From positions 96,154 through 160,153 of the forward strand of contig JAJQBQ010000053.1 in NCBI GenBank assembly GCA_021203205.1: 64,000 nt of DNA, read 5' to 3'. This DNA is from Lachnospiraceae bacterium. GTDB lineage: Bacteria > Bacillota > Clostridia > Lachnospirales > Lachnospiraceae. Shown here one piece after another: positions 7,720 to 17,484 of the stretch; the first letter of the stretch is position 1; each line of letters begins with the position of its first letter. A model generated the notes under the pieces. The model had not been told where the DNA came from. It ran no database searches and saw only the letters and a program-made list of their open reading frames with translations. The position numbers and the translations under genes were made by a program.

Positions 7720-9207
7720 ATGAGCATTCTATACCAGAGCACGCGAAGCGAGGGCGAGGCAGTGACAGCCTCCGAGGCTATTTTACAGGGCCTTGCGCCG
7801 GACGGCGGGCTGTATGTGCCTACAGAGATTCCGACGTTAAAGGAATCTCTTAAGAGTCTTTCCACAAAGTCCTACAGGGAGGTCGCCTACGCGGTGATGA
7901 AGGAGTACCTCACAGATTTTACGGAGGAGGAACTTAAGGCCTGCATTGACCAGGCTTACGATGACAAGTTTGACACTCCGGAGATCGCGCCGATCGCGAA
8001 GGCGGGCGGAGATTATTATCTGGAGCTGTATCACGGCGCCACCATCGCCTTCAAGGATATGGCGCTCTCCATTCTCCCGCACCTCATGACGACGGCAGCG
8101 AAAAAGAATCATGTGAAAGAACAGATTGTAATACTGACCGCCACGAGCGGGGACACCGGTAAGGCGGCACTTGCCGGTTTCGCCGATGTTCCGGGCACTA
8201 AGATCATCGTCTTTTATCCGAAGGGCGGTGTGAGCCCCATTCAGGAACGGCAGATGGTGACCCAGAAGGGAGAAAATGTGTCCGTGATCGGCATCCACGG
8301 CAATTTTGATCAGGCGCAGACCGGCGTGAAAAACCTGTTCGCGGATGAGGCGCTGAAAGAAAAACTTCTGGCCGCCGGTTACCGCTTCTCTTCGGCGAAC
8401 TCCATCAATATCGGGCGCCTGGTACCGCAGATTGTCTACTATGTTTATTCTTACGCGCATCTTTTAAAGATCGGCGCCATTAAAAACAGGGAAGTCATCA
8501 ATGTGGTCGTGCCGACCGGCAATTTCGGCAACATCCTCGCCGCCTACTACGCGAAACAGATGGGTGTGCCCATCGACCGGCTGATCTGCGCATCGAACGA
8601 GAACCGTGTGCTGTACGATTTCTTCACAACGGGCGTGTACGACAAAAACCGTGATTTCGTTCTTACCTCCTCGCCGTCCATGGATATCCTGGTATCCAGC
8701 AACCTCGAGCGGCTGATCTATCGCATTGCCGGGGATGACGCGGAGCAGAATGCCTGGCGTATGAAGTCGCTGGTCCGCTATGGGAAGTACGACATTACAT
8801 CCCTCATGCGGGAGCGGCTGGAGGATTTCTACGGAAACTACGCCACCGAGGAAGAAACTGCCCAGACGATCAATCAGCTTTTCTCTGAGCATGGTTATCT
8901 CATTGATCCGCATACGGCAGTGGCCGCCACGGTGTACCGCAAGTACGTTTCCGAGACGGCGGACCGGGAAAAGGCGCTGATCGTGTCCACGGCAAGCCCG
9001 TACAAGTTTACGCGCAGCGTCATGCAGGCCCTCGGCAAAGAGAGCGATGAGGATGATTTCACGCTGGCGGACAGGCTCTGTGCGCTGAGCGGCATCGAAA
9101 TTCCGAAGGCCGTGAAGGAAATCCGTACCGCACCTGTGTTGCATGATACAGTCTGCGAGGCGGACGGGATGAAGGCGGAAGTCGAGAGAATTCTGGGGCT
9201 GGCGTAA
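7720..9207 (+). CDS. thrC: threonine synthase
   Basis: PLP enzyme that converts O-phosphohomoserine to threonine. 495 residues, the longer fungal/enterobacterial-type form (about 500 residues). N-terminal MSILYQSTRSEGEAVTASEA is typical, and the PLP lysine is K112 in HGATIAFKDMALS. Other motifs: ILTATSGDTGKAAL, FYPKGGVSPIQERQM, VPTGNFGNILAAYYAKQMG. The start at 7720 has GAAAGGA at 7701-7707; the open frame upstream to 7564 is leader sequence. Own promoter, flanked by paired direct repeats, suggests dedicated regulation. No hom or thrB adjacent. Confidence 0.95.
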   Translation: MSILYQSTRSEGEAVTASEAILQGLAPDGGLYVPTEIPTLKESLKSLSTKSYREVAYAVMKEYLTDFTEEELKACIDQAYDDKFDTPEIAPIAKAGGDYYLELYHGATIAFKDMALSILPHLMTTAAKKNHVKEQIVILTATSGDTGKAALAGFADVPGTKIIVFYPKGGVSPIQERQMVTQKGENVSVIGIHGNFDQAQTGVKNLFADEALKEKLLAAGYRFSSANSINIGRLVPQIVYYVYSYAHLLKIGAIKNREVINVVVPTGNFGNILAAYYAKQMGVPIDRLICASNENRVLYDFFTTGVYDKNRDFVLTSSPSMDILVSSNLERLIYRIAGDDAEQNAWRMKSLVRYGKYDITSLMRERLEDFYGNYATEEETAQTINQLFSEHGYLIDPHTAVAATVYRKYVSETADREKALIVSTASPYKFTRSVMQALGKESDEDDFTLADRLCALSGIEIPKAVKEIRTAPVLHDTVCEADGMKAEVERILGLA

Positions 9208-9362
9208 GTATTTACGATAAAGTATATTTCCCCGGAGATGATAAATACAGTGATGAAATGGAAACAGCCCGTTTGTTTCGAAGTTATTGCGGAAAAGCGA
9301 ATAAGAGATGCGAAACGGTCGTGTTTTCCTTAAAAAAAGGAAGTTAAAGGAGGTTTTACACC

Positions 9363-10415
9363 ATGGAAAAACTTGATTTTGGCTGTGCGAAGGACGGCAC
9401 TCCGGTGTCCCTTTACAAGGTAACCAACAAAAACGGCGTGGAGGCCGTATTTACGGATTTCGGTGCCATTCTGGTATCCTTAAAGGTGCCGGATCGGGAC
9501 GGCAACCTGGCAGATGTAGTGCTGGGCTATGATAACATCGAGAGTTACTATACCAACTCGCCGAACTTTGGCTCCACCATCGGACGCCACGCGAACCGCA
9601 TCGGCGGCGCTGCCTTTACTCTGAATGAAAAGACATATGAGCTGGATAAAAATGACGGCAGTAACAACCTGCACGGCGGGTTTAACGGCTACCACAAGAG
9701 GGTATGGAACGCTCGCCACTATGTGACTGCGGCGGGAAATACGATGGAGTTTACCTATCACAGCCCGGACGGCGACCAGGGCTTCCCGGGAAATCTGGAC
9801 ATCTCCGTGAAATACACCCTGACGGACGCGGATGAGATCGTCATCTCCTACGATGCGACGCCGGATCAGGATACGGTGGTGAATCTCACGAACCACAGCT
9901 ACTTTAACCTGGCAGGGCACGATTCGGGCGACACACTGGATCAGATCGTGTGGATCGATTCCGATGAATTTACCTTCGCGGATAAAGAATCCATCCCGGA
10001 CGGCCACATCCGCAAAACCGCGGGCACGCCGATGGATTTCAACACCCCGAAGCCCATCGGCCGCGACATTGATGCGGACTACGACCAGCTGGTCTGGGGT
10101 CTCGGTTTTGACCACAACTGGATTTTAAAGACCGAACCCGGACGCATCAAAAAGGTGGCGACGCTCTATGATGAGAAGAGCGGCCGCGCCATGGACGTGC
10201 TCACCGACCTGCCCGGTATGCAGTTTTATTCCGGCAATTTCCTTGACGGCACCGAGATCGGCAAGGGCGGCGTTTCCTACGGGAAGCGCAGTGGCGTCTG
10301 CTTTGAGACGCAGTATTACCCGAACGCCATCAATGTTCCTGCGTTCGCGCAGCCGGTGGTACGGGCAGGCGAGACATACCGGACGCAGACCGTGTACCGG
10401 TTCTATACGAAGTAA
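9363..10415 (+). CDS. galM: galactose mutarotase (aldose 1-epimerase)
   Basis: Cytosolic aldose 1-epimerase that interconverts alpha and beta anomers of hexoses, feeding the Leloir pathway. 350 residues, usual length. Catalytic base and acid are visible as E315 (CFETQYYPN) and H178 (NLTNHSYFNL); the substrate-binding GRHANRI motif lies at about 74-80 and NNLHGG at 101-106. AAAGGAGG at 9346-9353 sets the ATG. No gal genes are adjacent, so it appears to stand alone. A weak hairpin (AGTCGTG/CACGACT, 10637-10674) lies downstream. Confidence 0.95.
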   Translation: MEKLDFGCAKDGTPVSLYKVTNKNGVEAVFTDFGAILVSLKVPDRDGNLADVVLGYDNIESYYTNSPNFGSTIGRHANRIGGAAFTLNEKTYELDKNDGSNNLHGGFNGYHKRVWNARHYVTAAGNTMEFTYHSPDGDQGFPGNLDISVKYTLTDADEIVISYDATPDQDTVVNLTNHSYFNLAGHDSGDTLDQIVWIDSDEFTFADKESIPDGHIRKTAGTPMDFNTPKPIGRDIDADYDQLVWGLGFDHNWILKTEPGRIKKVATLYDEKSGRAMDVLTDLPGMQFYSGNFLDGTEIGKGGVSYGKRSGVCFETQYYPNAINVPAFAQPVVRAGETYRTQTVYRFYTK

Positions 10416-10857
10416 ATGACACCAGTGTCAAAAGCATATGAATCGTATGCTTGCATCCGAATTCATGTGTTTGGGGTGCGTAAAACACGAGGATGCAGCT
10501 ATTTTTTTGAAGAAAATGAGCGGAATCCAAATGTTTTAGAATTTCGAGAGCCGGAGTAAACGCTTCGCTCTGACTCCTAAGCGTGAAGAAATTCGTTGTA
10601 TCATGAAGTCTGTTCGCAGTATCATAAAATTTTCAGAGTCGTGGGTTCGGAAGATTTCTCCCGAATTCACGACTTTCAACCCTGAGGAGCACTTTCAAAT
10701 GATGCCGGAGCAAAAGTCATGACGTCTGAGGACTGCTCTGCGATATGCGCTCCTGCGCTCCTTAACAGCACTCGGATCCCAAAACGACGGCGCCTGAAGT
10801 GAGCGTTTCTCTCGGGGATTTTGAAGATGGCATGAAAAGATTTTTCGGAGGTATATA
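10416..10857. other. 442-bp intergenic region without a gene
   Basis: Holds the palindrome TGACACCAGTGTCA (10417-10430) right after the galM stop, and a hairpin AGTCGTG...CACGACT (10637-10674). A segment near 10552 (GAGCCGGAGTAAACGCTTCG) echoes one near 32433 (GAGTCGGAGTGAACGCTTCG). No clear promoter found. Confidence 0.5.
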
Positions 10858-11454
10858 TTGGAAACCTGGGACTTTTTCGCCATGATGTCCCGCATGAAAT
10901 ACATCAACCGCTGGGGCCTTATGCGCAACACCATCAATGAAAATATCGCCGAGCACAGCCTGGAGACCGCCATGCTGGCCCATTGCCTGGCAGTGCTGAA
11001 GAATACATATTTCGGCGGGAATGTGGACAGCGGGCGGGTATGCCTGATCGCCCTCTATCACGACGCTTCGGAGATCCTGACCGGTGATATGCCGACACCG
11101 GTGAAGTATTACGCGCCGGAGATCCGCGACGCCTATAAAGAAGTGGAAAAGGTGGCCTCCCAAAAGCTGGTGCAGGAGCTGCCGGAGGAGCTGCAGGAAG
11201 TCTATCGGGCGATCCTCATGCCTGGAGAAGAAGCAGAGGAACTGGAACGGATCGTAAAAGCGGCGGATAAGCTTTCGGCACTGATCAAGTGCACCGAGGA
11301 ACTGCAGATGGGGAATCAGGACTTCGAAAGCGCCCTGGAGGCCACCCGGAAGGCGGTTGAGGAAATGCATCTGCCGGAGGCAGACTATTTTATGGAGCAT
11401 TTTCTGCCGTCTTATCGGCTTACGCTGGATATGCAGGCGAAGAGGGAGAAGTAA
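10858..11454 (+). CDS. yfbR: 5'-deoxynucleotidase, YfbR type (HD domain)
   Basis: HD-domain phosphohydrolase that removes the 5'-phosphate from deoxynucleoside monophosphates, part of nucleotide-pool control. 198 residues. All E. coli YfbR metal and active-site residues align at the same numbers: H33 (AEHSL), H68 and D69 (ALYHDASE), D137 (KAADKLS); LTGDMPTPVKY is the substrate loop. Start is TTG 10858, five bases after GGAGGT, and nothing upstream in frame is better. Stands alone between galM and topB. Confidence 0.92.
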   Translation: METWDFFAMMSRMKYINRWGLMRNTINENIAEHSLETAMLAHCLAVLKNTYFGGNVDSGRVCLIALYHDASEILTGDMPTPVKYYAPEIRDAYKEVEKVASQKLVQELPEELQEVYRAILMPGEEAEELERIVKAADKLSALIKCTEELQMGNQDFESALEATRKAVEEMHLPEADYFMEHFLPSYRLTLDMQAKREK

Positions 11455-11641
11455 GATAAATCCATTCGAAGATACGGTTAATACAGCATATTCCGAATGG
11501 AAATGCGCTGCATTAACAGAAATCATGTTTCCGGATTCGAGTATCGTTGCATATTTCGAGAAGACGTTTCCAAATATAAGCCTGTATATCCTACGGCGTC
11601 AGAGAAAAGGAATCGAATCCGGATAATAAAGACAGGAGTTT

Positions 11642-14263
11642 ATGGGAAAAAGAATTTTTATCGCCGAGAAGCCTTCGGTGGCCAAAGAATTTGCGAAAGC
11701 GTTGAATGTGCGCGACCAGTCTTCCGGCAAGGGGTATCTCGAGGATGGCGACACGGTCGTGACCTGGTGCGTGGGGCATCTGGTGACCATGAGCTATCCG
11801 GAAGTATATGACCCCCAATATAAGCGGTGGTCGATGAATACGCTTCCGTTTCTGCCCGACCACTTTTTATATGAGCTGCTCCCGGCCTCGGAGAAGCAGT
11901 TTAAAATCGTTTCCTCCGCGCTGAAAAGGCAGGATGTGACAGATATTTACGTGTGCACCGACTCCGGGCGCGAGGGAGAGTACATCTACCGGCTGGTAGA
12001 GCAGATGTCCGGGGAGAATGTCCGCCGGAAGCATCGCCGCCGGGTCTGGATCGACTCCCAGACAGAGGAAGAAATACTGCGCGGCATCCGGGAGGCAAAG
12101 GATCTGTCCGAGTACGATAACCTGGCCGATTCGGCCTACCTCCGGGCGAAGGAGGACTACCTGATCGGTATTAACTTCTCCCGGGCGCTGACCCTGAAAT
12201 ACGGGCGCACGCTGGAGCGTCTCCTAAAAAAAGACCACGCCGTAATTTCCGTCGGTCGGGTGATGACCTGCGTGCTGGGGATGATCGTGCGCAGAGAGCG
12301 GGAGATCCGCTCTTTTGTGAAGACACCTTATTACAGGGTGGTGGCGCAGGCGAGTATGGGCGCGACCGGACGAGATGCTATGCGATCGAAAACATCGCCG
12401 GACGAGATAGTCCGGTCCGGACAGATAAAAAACGGGTCGGAGGATTTGTATATGCAGTCCTCCGAAAACGAGATGCTGTTTGAGGCCGAGTGGCGGGTCT
12501 CCGCCACGTCACGGTACCTGGGACACCCGGATTTATATAAGGAGAACGGTTTTAAGGTAAGGGAGCGTGCGCAGGAACTGATTTCGAATATGTCAGCCTG
12601 CAGTCCGGATAGGAATATCCTGAATGCCGGATCATCCGGTCACATCATGGAAAGCAGTGAAAAGATATCCGGAGCAGGCGGTTCCCATAGTTTTTCAGGT
12701 GCAGGGGGAAATGTTGCCTCCGGAACCGCCTTCGATAACGGTGAAAATCGAAAAAAAGCGACGGCCGAGGTTCTCTCCAAGTCAAAAAAGACAGAGAAGA
12801 AGTCCGCACCTCTGCTGTATAACCTGGCCGAGCTGCAGAACGACTGCTCCAAAATATTTAAAATCAGCCCGGACGAGACCTTAAACCATGTGCAAAGCCT
12901 TTACGAAAAGAAGCTGGTCACCTATCCGCGAACGGATGCCAGGGTGCTCTCCACCGCCGTGGCGAAGGAGATCGGCCGCAATATCGGCGGGCTGAAGAGC
13001 TTTGAATTTGTGCGTCCTTTTGCGGAACACGTGCTTGCAGGCAACGCATATAAAAATATTGCGAAGACAAAGTATGTAAATGACAAGCTCATCACCGACC
13101 ACTACGCCATCATCCCGACCGGTCAGGGCGCGGGGGCGTATACGAGGCTCCCGGACATTGAAAAGCGCATCTATGAGCTAATTGCGCGCAGGTTTTTAAG
13201 TATTTTTTATCCGCCGGCGGTGTATGATAAGATCAGCCTCGTGCTGGGGATCCCGGGCGGAAGCAGGGAGCCTCTGATCCGGAGAGATGGCTTGCTGTCA
13301 GGAAACAGAATATCCGGGGCAAAAGCTGAGATCGGACGCAGTATTTCCGAAATCAGGGCAGAGTCTGTGGGCATGGAAAACGTGCACTCGGAGAGTACGA
13401 AAGAAGGAAAGTCTGCGAGAAGCACGGTCGCAGAAACCTCTGATGTCGGCTATCTGGAAGAATTCGCGGCGAATTTTAAAATATTAAAAGAACCCGGCTA
13501 TCTTGAGGTGGCTTATCGCCCGTCCAAAAAGAAAACGGTGGCGGAGAATGCCGTGCAGGCGCAAAATAGCAGCCAAAATTCCGGACAGACTTCCGATTTG
13601 GATCCCGATGACGGCAGCGGCAATTCCGCTTCGCAAAACAGCGCCCGGGACGGGCAGAAGTGTTCTCCGGAACTGTTCGAGCAGCTGAACCGTCTGCGCA
13701 AAGGCTCGAAGGTACCCATACGGGATTTTTTCATTCGGGAGAGCGAGACATCGCCGCCCACCCGCTATAATTCCGGTTCCATCATTCTGGCCATGGAGAA
13801 TGCCGGCCAGCTGATCGAGGACGAATCACTGCGGGAGCAGATCAAGGGCAGCGGGATCGGCACCAGCGCCACCCGGGCGGAAATCTTAAAAAAGCTCGTG
13901 AAGATCGAGTTTATTTCCTTAAATCAGAAAACCCAGATCCTTACGCCGACCCTTTACGGGGAGATGATCTATCAGGTGGTGGATCGTTCCATGCGGCCCA
14001 TGTTAAACCCCGACCTTACGGCAAGCTGGGAAAAGGGGCTTTCCTATGTGGCTGAGGGAACGCTCACTTCGCAGGAATACATGGACAAACTGGAGGGGTT
14101 TGTCACGAGGCGGGTGAATGCGGTGAAGACGCTGAATAATGAATCTGCGCTGGCGGAGGATTATAACAGTATTTCTCCTTTTTATCGGGGGAAGGTAACG
14201 ACTGGCAGGACGACTGCCGGGAGATCATCCGCGAGGACATCGACCGGAAGACGAACTTCTTAA
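11642..14263 (+). CDS. topB: DNA topoisomerase III with linker insertions
   Basis: Type IA topoisomerase that relaxes and decatenates DNA by cutting one strand. N-terminal TOPRIM domain: IAEKPSVAKEF (residues 7-17) and CTDSGREGEYI (105-115). The catalytic tyrosine is Y428 in LVTYPRTDARVLS. The closing motif ATRAEILKKL lies near 740. At 873 residues it exceeds the usual about 700-730. The excess falls in Ser/Gly/Asn-rich stretches at about 237-275, 316-380, 545-600 and 635-690, which look like disordered inserts between conserved blocks. The C-terminus (TTGRTTAGRSSARTSTGRRTS) is basic and ends inside the first unit of a tandem DNA repeat. ACAGGAG precedes the ATG. Chromosomal housekeeping versus plasmid-type TopB cannot be decided from context. 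Confidence 0.92.
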   Translation: MGKRIFIAEKPSVAKEFAKALNVRDQSSGKGYLEDGDTVVTWCVGHLVTMSYPEVYDPQYKRWSMNTLPFLPDHFLYELLPASEKQFKIVSSALKRQDVTDIYVCTDSGREGEYIYRLVEQMSGENVRRKHRRRVWIDSQTEEEILRGIREAKDLSEYDNLADSAYLRAKEDYLIGINFSRALTLKYGRTLERLLKKDHAVISVGRVMTCVLGMIVRREREIRSFVKTPYYRVVAQASMGATGRDAMRSKTSPDEIVRSGQIKNGSEDLYMQSSENEMLFEAEWRVSATSRYLGHPDLYKENGFKVRERAQELISNMSACSPDRNILNAGSSGHIMESSEKISGAGGSHSFSGAGGNVASGTAFDNGENRKKATAEVLSKSKKTEKKSAPLLYNLAELQNDCSKIFKISPDETLNHVQSLYEKKLVTYPRTDARVLSTAVAKEIGRNIGGLKSFEFVRPFAEHVLAGNAYKNIAKTKYVNDKLITDHYAIIPTGQGAGAYTRLPDIEKRIYELIARRFLSIFYPPAVYDKISLVLGIPGGSREPLIRRDGLLSGNRISGAKAEIGRSISEIRAESVGMENVHSESTKEGKSARSTVAETSDVGYLEEFAANFKILKEPGYLEVAYRPSKKKTVAENAVQAQNSSQNSGQTSDLDPDDGSGNSASQNSARDGQKCSPELFEQLNRLRKGSKVPIRDFFIRESETSPPTRYNSGSIILAMENAGQLIEDESLREQIKGSGIGTSATRAEILKKLVKIEFISLNQKTQILTPTLYGEMIYQVVDRSMRPMLNPDLTASWEKGLSYVAEGTLTSQEYMDKLEGFVTRRVNAVKTLNNESALAEDYNSISPFYRGKVTTGRTTAGRSSARTSTGRRTS

Positions 14264-14421
14264 GAAGGCCTCGCCCGCCGACACGGACGGAAGACGAACT
14301 TCATAGAAGGCCTCGCCCGCCGACACGGATGGAAGGCGAACTTCTTAAGAAGACATCGCCCGCCGGCACGGACGAAAGACAAACTTCTTAAGAAGACATC
14401 AGCCGCCGGGACGGACAAAAG
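14253..14421 (+). repeat. tandem 43-bp repeat, four units, across topB stop codon
   Basis: Units start at 14253, 14296, 14338 and 14381 (period 42-43). Each has GAACTTC, then in three of four the palindrome CTTCTTAAGAAG, then a TCGCCCGCCG-like core and ACGGACGGAAGAC-like tail. The topB TAA (14261-14263) is the TTAAG of unit 1. A partial unit (GACATCGACCGGAAGAC) precedes inside topB. The rest of the gap to 14571 shows no gene. Confidence 0.85.
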
Positions 14422-14571
14422 AAAAAAATAATGAGAAAACAGGCGATGCCGGGCGATAAGTGAGAGAAGCGCAAAAAACATGAGTTTAGATAGATTAAAT
14501 GAACCGCTTTTAACACCTGCATCAATCGCAGGTTGACGAATGTGAAAAGCCTTTTTACAGGAGGAAAGTTC

Positions 14572-15276
14572 ATGTATACGAATAATGAATTATTTGACTT
14601 CACACAGACCCTTGCGGCCCCGCTTTTTGAGAACACGGTTTATCCGTGGGAAATATTGCCGCAAATCAAAGATTTTATCTTAAAGCTCGTCGAGATGCTG
14701 CCGGAAGATCGCTATGAAAAGCGTGCGGAGGGCGTCTGGGTCGCAAAAACCGCAAAGGTTGCGCCCACTGCTTATCTGGGAGCGCCGGTCATTGTCGGCG
14801 AGTACGCCGAGGTGCGCCACTGCGCCTTCGTGCGGGGCAGCGCCCTGATCGGAGAACACGCGACGGTGGGCAACTCCACAGAGCTGAAAAACGTTATCCT
14901 CTTCGCACATGTGGAAGTGCCGCATTACAATTATGTGGGCGATTCCATCCTTGGTTATTACGCGCATATGGGTGCCGGCTCCATCACTTCCAATGTGAAG
15001 GCCGACCGGGGGCTCGTGGTTGTAAAGGACGGCGAAGAACATTTTGAAACAGGCTTAAAGAAATTTGGCGCTATCCTGGGGGATCATGTCGAAGTGGGGT
15101 GTAATTCTGTCCTGAATCCGGGCACGGTCGTCGGTAAGAATTCGAACATTTATCCGCTGTCCATGGTGCGGGGGGTTGTGCCGGAGAACAGTATCTACAA
15201 GAATCGGAATGATGTTGTGGAGAAACGGCAGGAGGGTTATATAGATAGATGTAAGAGAGATTATGATGGGCGATAA
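14572..15276 (+). CDS. left-handed beta-helix acyl/nucleotidyltransferase-like protein
   Basis: A 234-residue protein resembling the C-terminal half of GlmU-type enzymes and often labelled UDP-GlcNAc pyrophosphorylase-like in Clostridia. Hexapeptide-like repeats run from about residue 55 (VWVAKTAKVAPTAYLGAPVIVGEYAEV) to 210, with insertions around SILGYYAHMGAGSITSNVKADRG, a motif shared with GlmU acetyltransferase sites. There is no N-terminal nucleotidyltransferase fold (no GxGTRM motif), so uridylation is unlikely; acyl transfer to a sugar is possible. ATG 14572 has AGGAGG at 14559-14564; the frame open to 14533 lacks such a site. Substrate unknown. Confidence 0.75.
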   Translation: MYTNNELFDFTQTLAAPLFENTVYPWEILPQIKDFILKLVEMLPEDRYEKRAEGVWVAKTAKVAPTAYLGAPVIVGEYAEVRHCAFVRGSALIGEHATVGNSTELKNVILFAHVEVPHYNYVGDSILGYYAHMGAGSITSNVKADRGLVVVKDGEEHFETGLKKFGAILGDHVEVGCNSVLNPGTVVGKNSNIYPLSMVRGVVPENSIYKNRNDVVEKRQEGYIDRCKRDYDGR

Positions 15277-15325
15277 GGTACTTATGGAGGGCGTGGTATA
15301 AAAATCCTGATTATGTGAAATATGA

Positions 15326-15367
15326 TGACATCAGGGAGCGCACAGCAAGGAGCAATCCGTGGTGTCA
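15326..15367 (+). repeat. dispersed 42-45 bp repeat, copy B
   Basis: TGACATCAGGGAGCGC...AGCAATCCGTGGTGTCAT, matching copy A at 5144-5188. It ends about 27 bases before the ribosome site of the FAD oxidoreductase gene, an equivalent position to copy A before leuD. Confidence 0.7.
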
Positions 15368-15411
15368 TGGATTTTGACCCAGTATCAAAGCATGGAGGAG
15401 TAACGGATGAC

Positions 15412-17409
15412 ATGTATTATTATCGTATAAACCAGTGCAGACTCCCTGTAGGGCATTCGGAAGAGGATTTGATTCATGAAATTCGGAGGCTGGTGGGACT
15501 GAAATCAGAAACGAAATTGCCCTGCAAGCCTGAATCCTATGAAATTTCTTCAGGATTAACCTTTGAAATCATTCGCCGCTCCCTTGACGCGCGGAAAAAG
15601 GATGAACTGTACTACTCTTACGTCATTGACCTTGTCTCCGAAAAGCCACTCAGGCTCTCAAAGAATTCGAAGCTGGAAAAGATGGAAGGAAAACAGGAAT
15701 ATTCCTTCCGCCCGTCCCCGGATGCGGCGCGCAGGTTCCGGCACCGCCCGGTCGTGGTGGGTATGGGACCGGCGGGACTGTTTTGCGCCTATATGCTGGC
15801 AAAAGCCGGCTGTGCGCCCATTGTAATCGAGCGCGGCGACGCGGTGGAACAGAGGCGCGAGAAGGTGAACCTGTTCTGGAAGGAAGCCAAACTGGACCCG
15901 GAGTCGAACGTGCAGTTTGGCGAGGGCGGCGCAGGCACTTTTTCGGACGGAAAGCTGAATACGCTGGTGAAAGACCGCACGTTTCGGGCCAGAGAAGTGT
16001 TAAAGACGTTCGTGCAGTTCGGGGCTCCTGCGGATATCCTGTATGAGAGCAAGCCGCATATCGGGACGGATCTTCTGACGGATATCGTAAAGAACATGCG
16101 GGAGGAGATGATACGGCTTGGCGGGACGGTGTATTTTCGGACAAAACTGAAGGACATTGTAACTGCGGCGGATGGGTCGCTTAAGGCTGTTGTGCTGGAG
16201 CAAGCAGCTACAGGTCACAGGAAATATTCACCAGGCTCGGTTGCAAAGGCACCGGGTGAAAGAACAGAAAACAGGGGAGCCGAAGACAAGAAAACCGAAG
16301 ACAAGAGAACGGATGTTTGCCCGGAGAAAAGTTCTCTTTCCTGCTCTGATTTGGCGGCCGACCAAAATAGCGAAAAGAAGACGATTTACCTTGCCTGCGA
16401 CGCCCTTGTACTCGCCACCGGCCACAGCGCCCGGGACACGTTTGCCATGCTTGAAAAGCAAGGTGTGCAGATGGAGGCAAAGCCCTTCGCCGTGGGCGTT
16501 CGCGTGCAGCATCCTCAGCGCATGATTTCCGTTTGCCAGTACGGGGAGCGGGGCGCGGATCTGCTTCCGCCGGCGAATTACAAGCTGACCGGAAAAACAT
16601 CGGACGGCCGGGGCGTATATACCTTCTGCATGTGCCCGGGCGGCTACGTTGTCAACGCTTCCAGCGAGCCTGGGCATCTGGCGGTGAACGGCATGAGCTA
16701 CCACGGCCGCGCATCCGAATCCGCGAACAGTGCGCTGATCGTGCAGGTGACGCCGGAGGATTTCATAAATTGCGCGTCAAATATAGACGTTCAGAATATG
16801 TCGGTAATCCGGCAGAGTGACGATTTGATACGATCTGGTCACAACCTTAGTTTATCGGCGCAAGATTTTGAAAAGCACGATTTCGAAGCAAATGAAAAAA
16901 AGAATTATGCTTATACAGGAAATGAGGGGGAGATCCCGTCGGAAGTAATTCGGGAAGAGTTCCGACAGAATCCCCTGGTCGGCGTATACTTCCAGCGTCA
17001 GCTGGAAAGCACCATGTACCGCCTGGCCGACGGCCGGATCCCGGTGCAGCTTTACGGAGATTTTAAGGCTCACAGAGAATCCGTTGCCTTTGGCGATGTG
17101 ATGCCCTGTTTCCGGGGTGACACGCAGTTTGCAAGACTGGATGAGGCGCTGCTTCCGTTCCTGTCCCGCGGGATCACAGAAGGAATGGAGCAGTTTGCGG
17201 AGAAAATTTCCGGTTTTAACAGGGATGACGCAATCCTGGCAGGGATCGAGAGCCGTACATCCTCCCCGGTGCGGATTTTGCGCGGGGATAATCTGCAGTC
17301 CGTATCGTTGCCCGGACTTTACCCGTGCGGCGAGGGTGCCGGATACGCGGGCGGCATCATGTCCGCCGCCATGGACGGGATTCGGGTGTATGAGGCAATG
17401 ACGGGATAA
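15412..17409 (+). CDS. FAD-dependent oxidoreductase (COG2509-type)
   Basis: Flavoprotein dehydrogenase of the large COG2509 group; the reaction is unknown. 665 residues from ATG 15412 (MYYYRINQCRLPVGHSEEDL), set by GGAGGAG at 15394-15400; the open frame upstream to 15322 is repeat DNA. An N-terminal domain of about 110 residues precedes the FAD-binding GMGPAGLFCA motif (about 117-126). Then come NVQFGEGGAGTFSDGKLNT, a second dinucleotide-type ALVLATGHSARDTF, FCMCPGGYVVNASSE and a C-terminal LYPCGEGAGYAGGIMSAAMDG. Two hydrophilic inserts, near 265-320 (Lys/Glu/Asp-rich) and near 455-510, break conserved blocks and look lineage-specific. Monocistronic, followed by the hairpin element at 17485. 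Confidence 0.85.
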   Translation: MYYYRINQCRLPVGHSEEDLIHEIRRLVGLKSETKLPCKPESYEISSGLTFEIIRRSLDARKKDELYYSYVIDLVSEKPLRLSKNSKLEKMEGKQEYSFRPSPDAARRFRHRPVVVGMGPAGLFCAYMLAKAGCAPIVIERGDAVEQRREKVNLFWKEAKLDPESNVQFGEGGAGTFSDGKLNTLVKDRTFRAREVLKTFVQFGAPADILYESKPHIGTDLLTDIVKNMREEMIRLGGTVYFRTKLKDIVTAADGSLKAVVLEQAATGHRKYSPGSVAKAPGERTENRGAEDKKTEDKRTDVCPEKSSLSCSDLAADQNSEKKTIYLACDALVLATGHSARDTFAMLEKQGVQMEAKPFAVGVRVQHPQRMISVCQYGERGADLLPPANYKLTGKTSDGRGVYTFCMCPGGYVVNASSEPGHLAVNGMSYHGRASESANSALIVQVTPEDFINCASNIDVQNMSVIRQSDDLIRSGHNLSLSAQDFEKHDFEANEKKNYAYTGNEGEIPSEVIREEFRQNPLVGVYFQRQLESTMYRLADGRIPVQLYGDFKAHRESVAFGDVMPCFRGDTQFARLDEALLPFLSRGITEGMEQFAEKISGFNRDDAILAGIESRTSSPVRILRGDNLQSVSLPGLYPCGEGAGYAGGIMSAAMDGIRVYEAMTG

Positions 17410-17484
17410 CTTTTTAAGATTTCGGCTTTTGATTTCAAAATGACTCAGATGTCAAGAATCATTTGTGAACAAAATATTTTTTTG

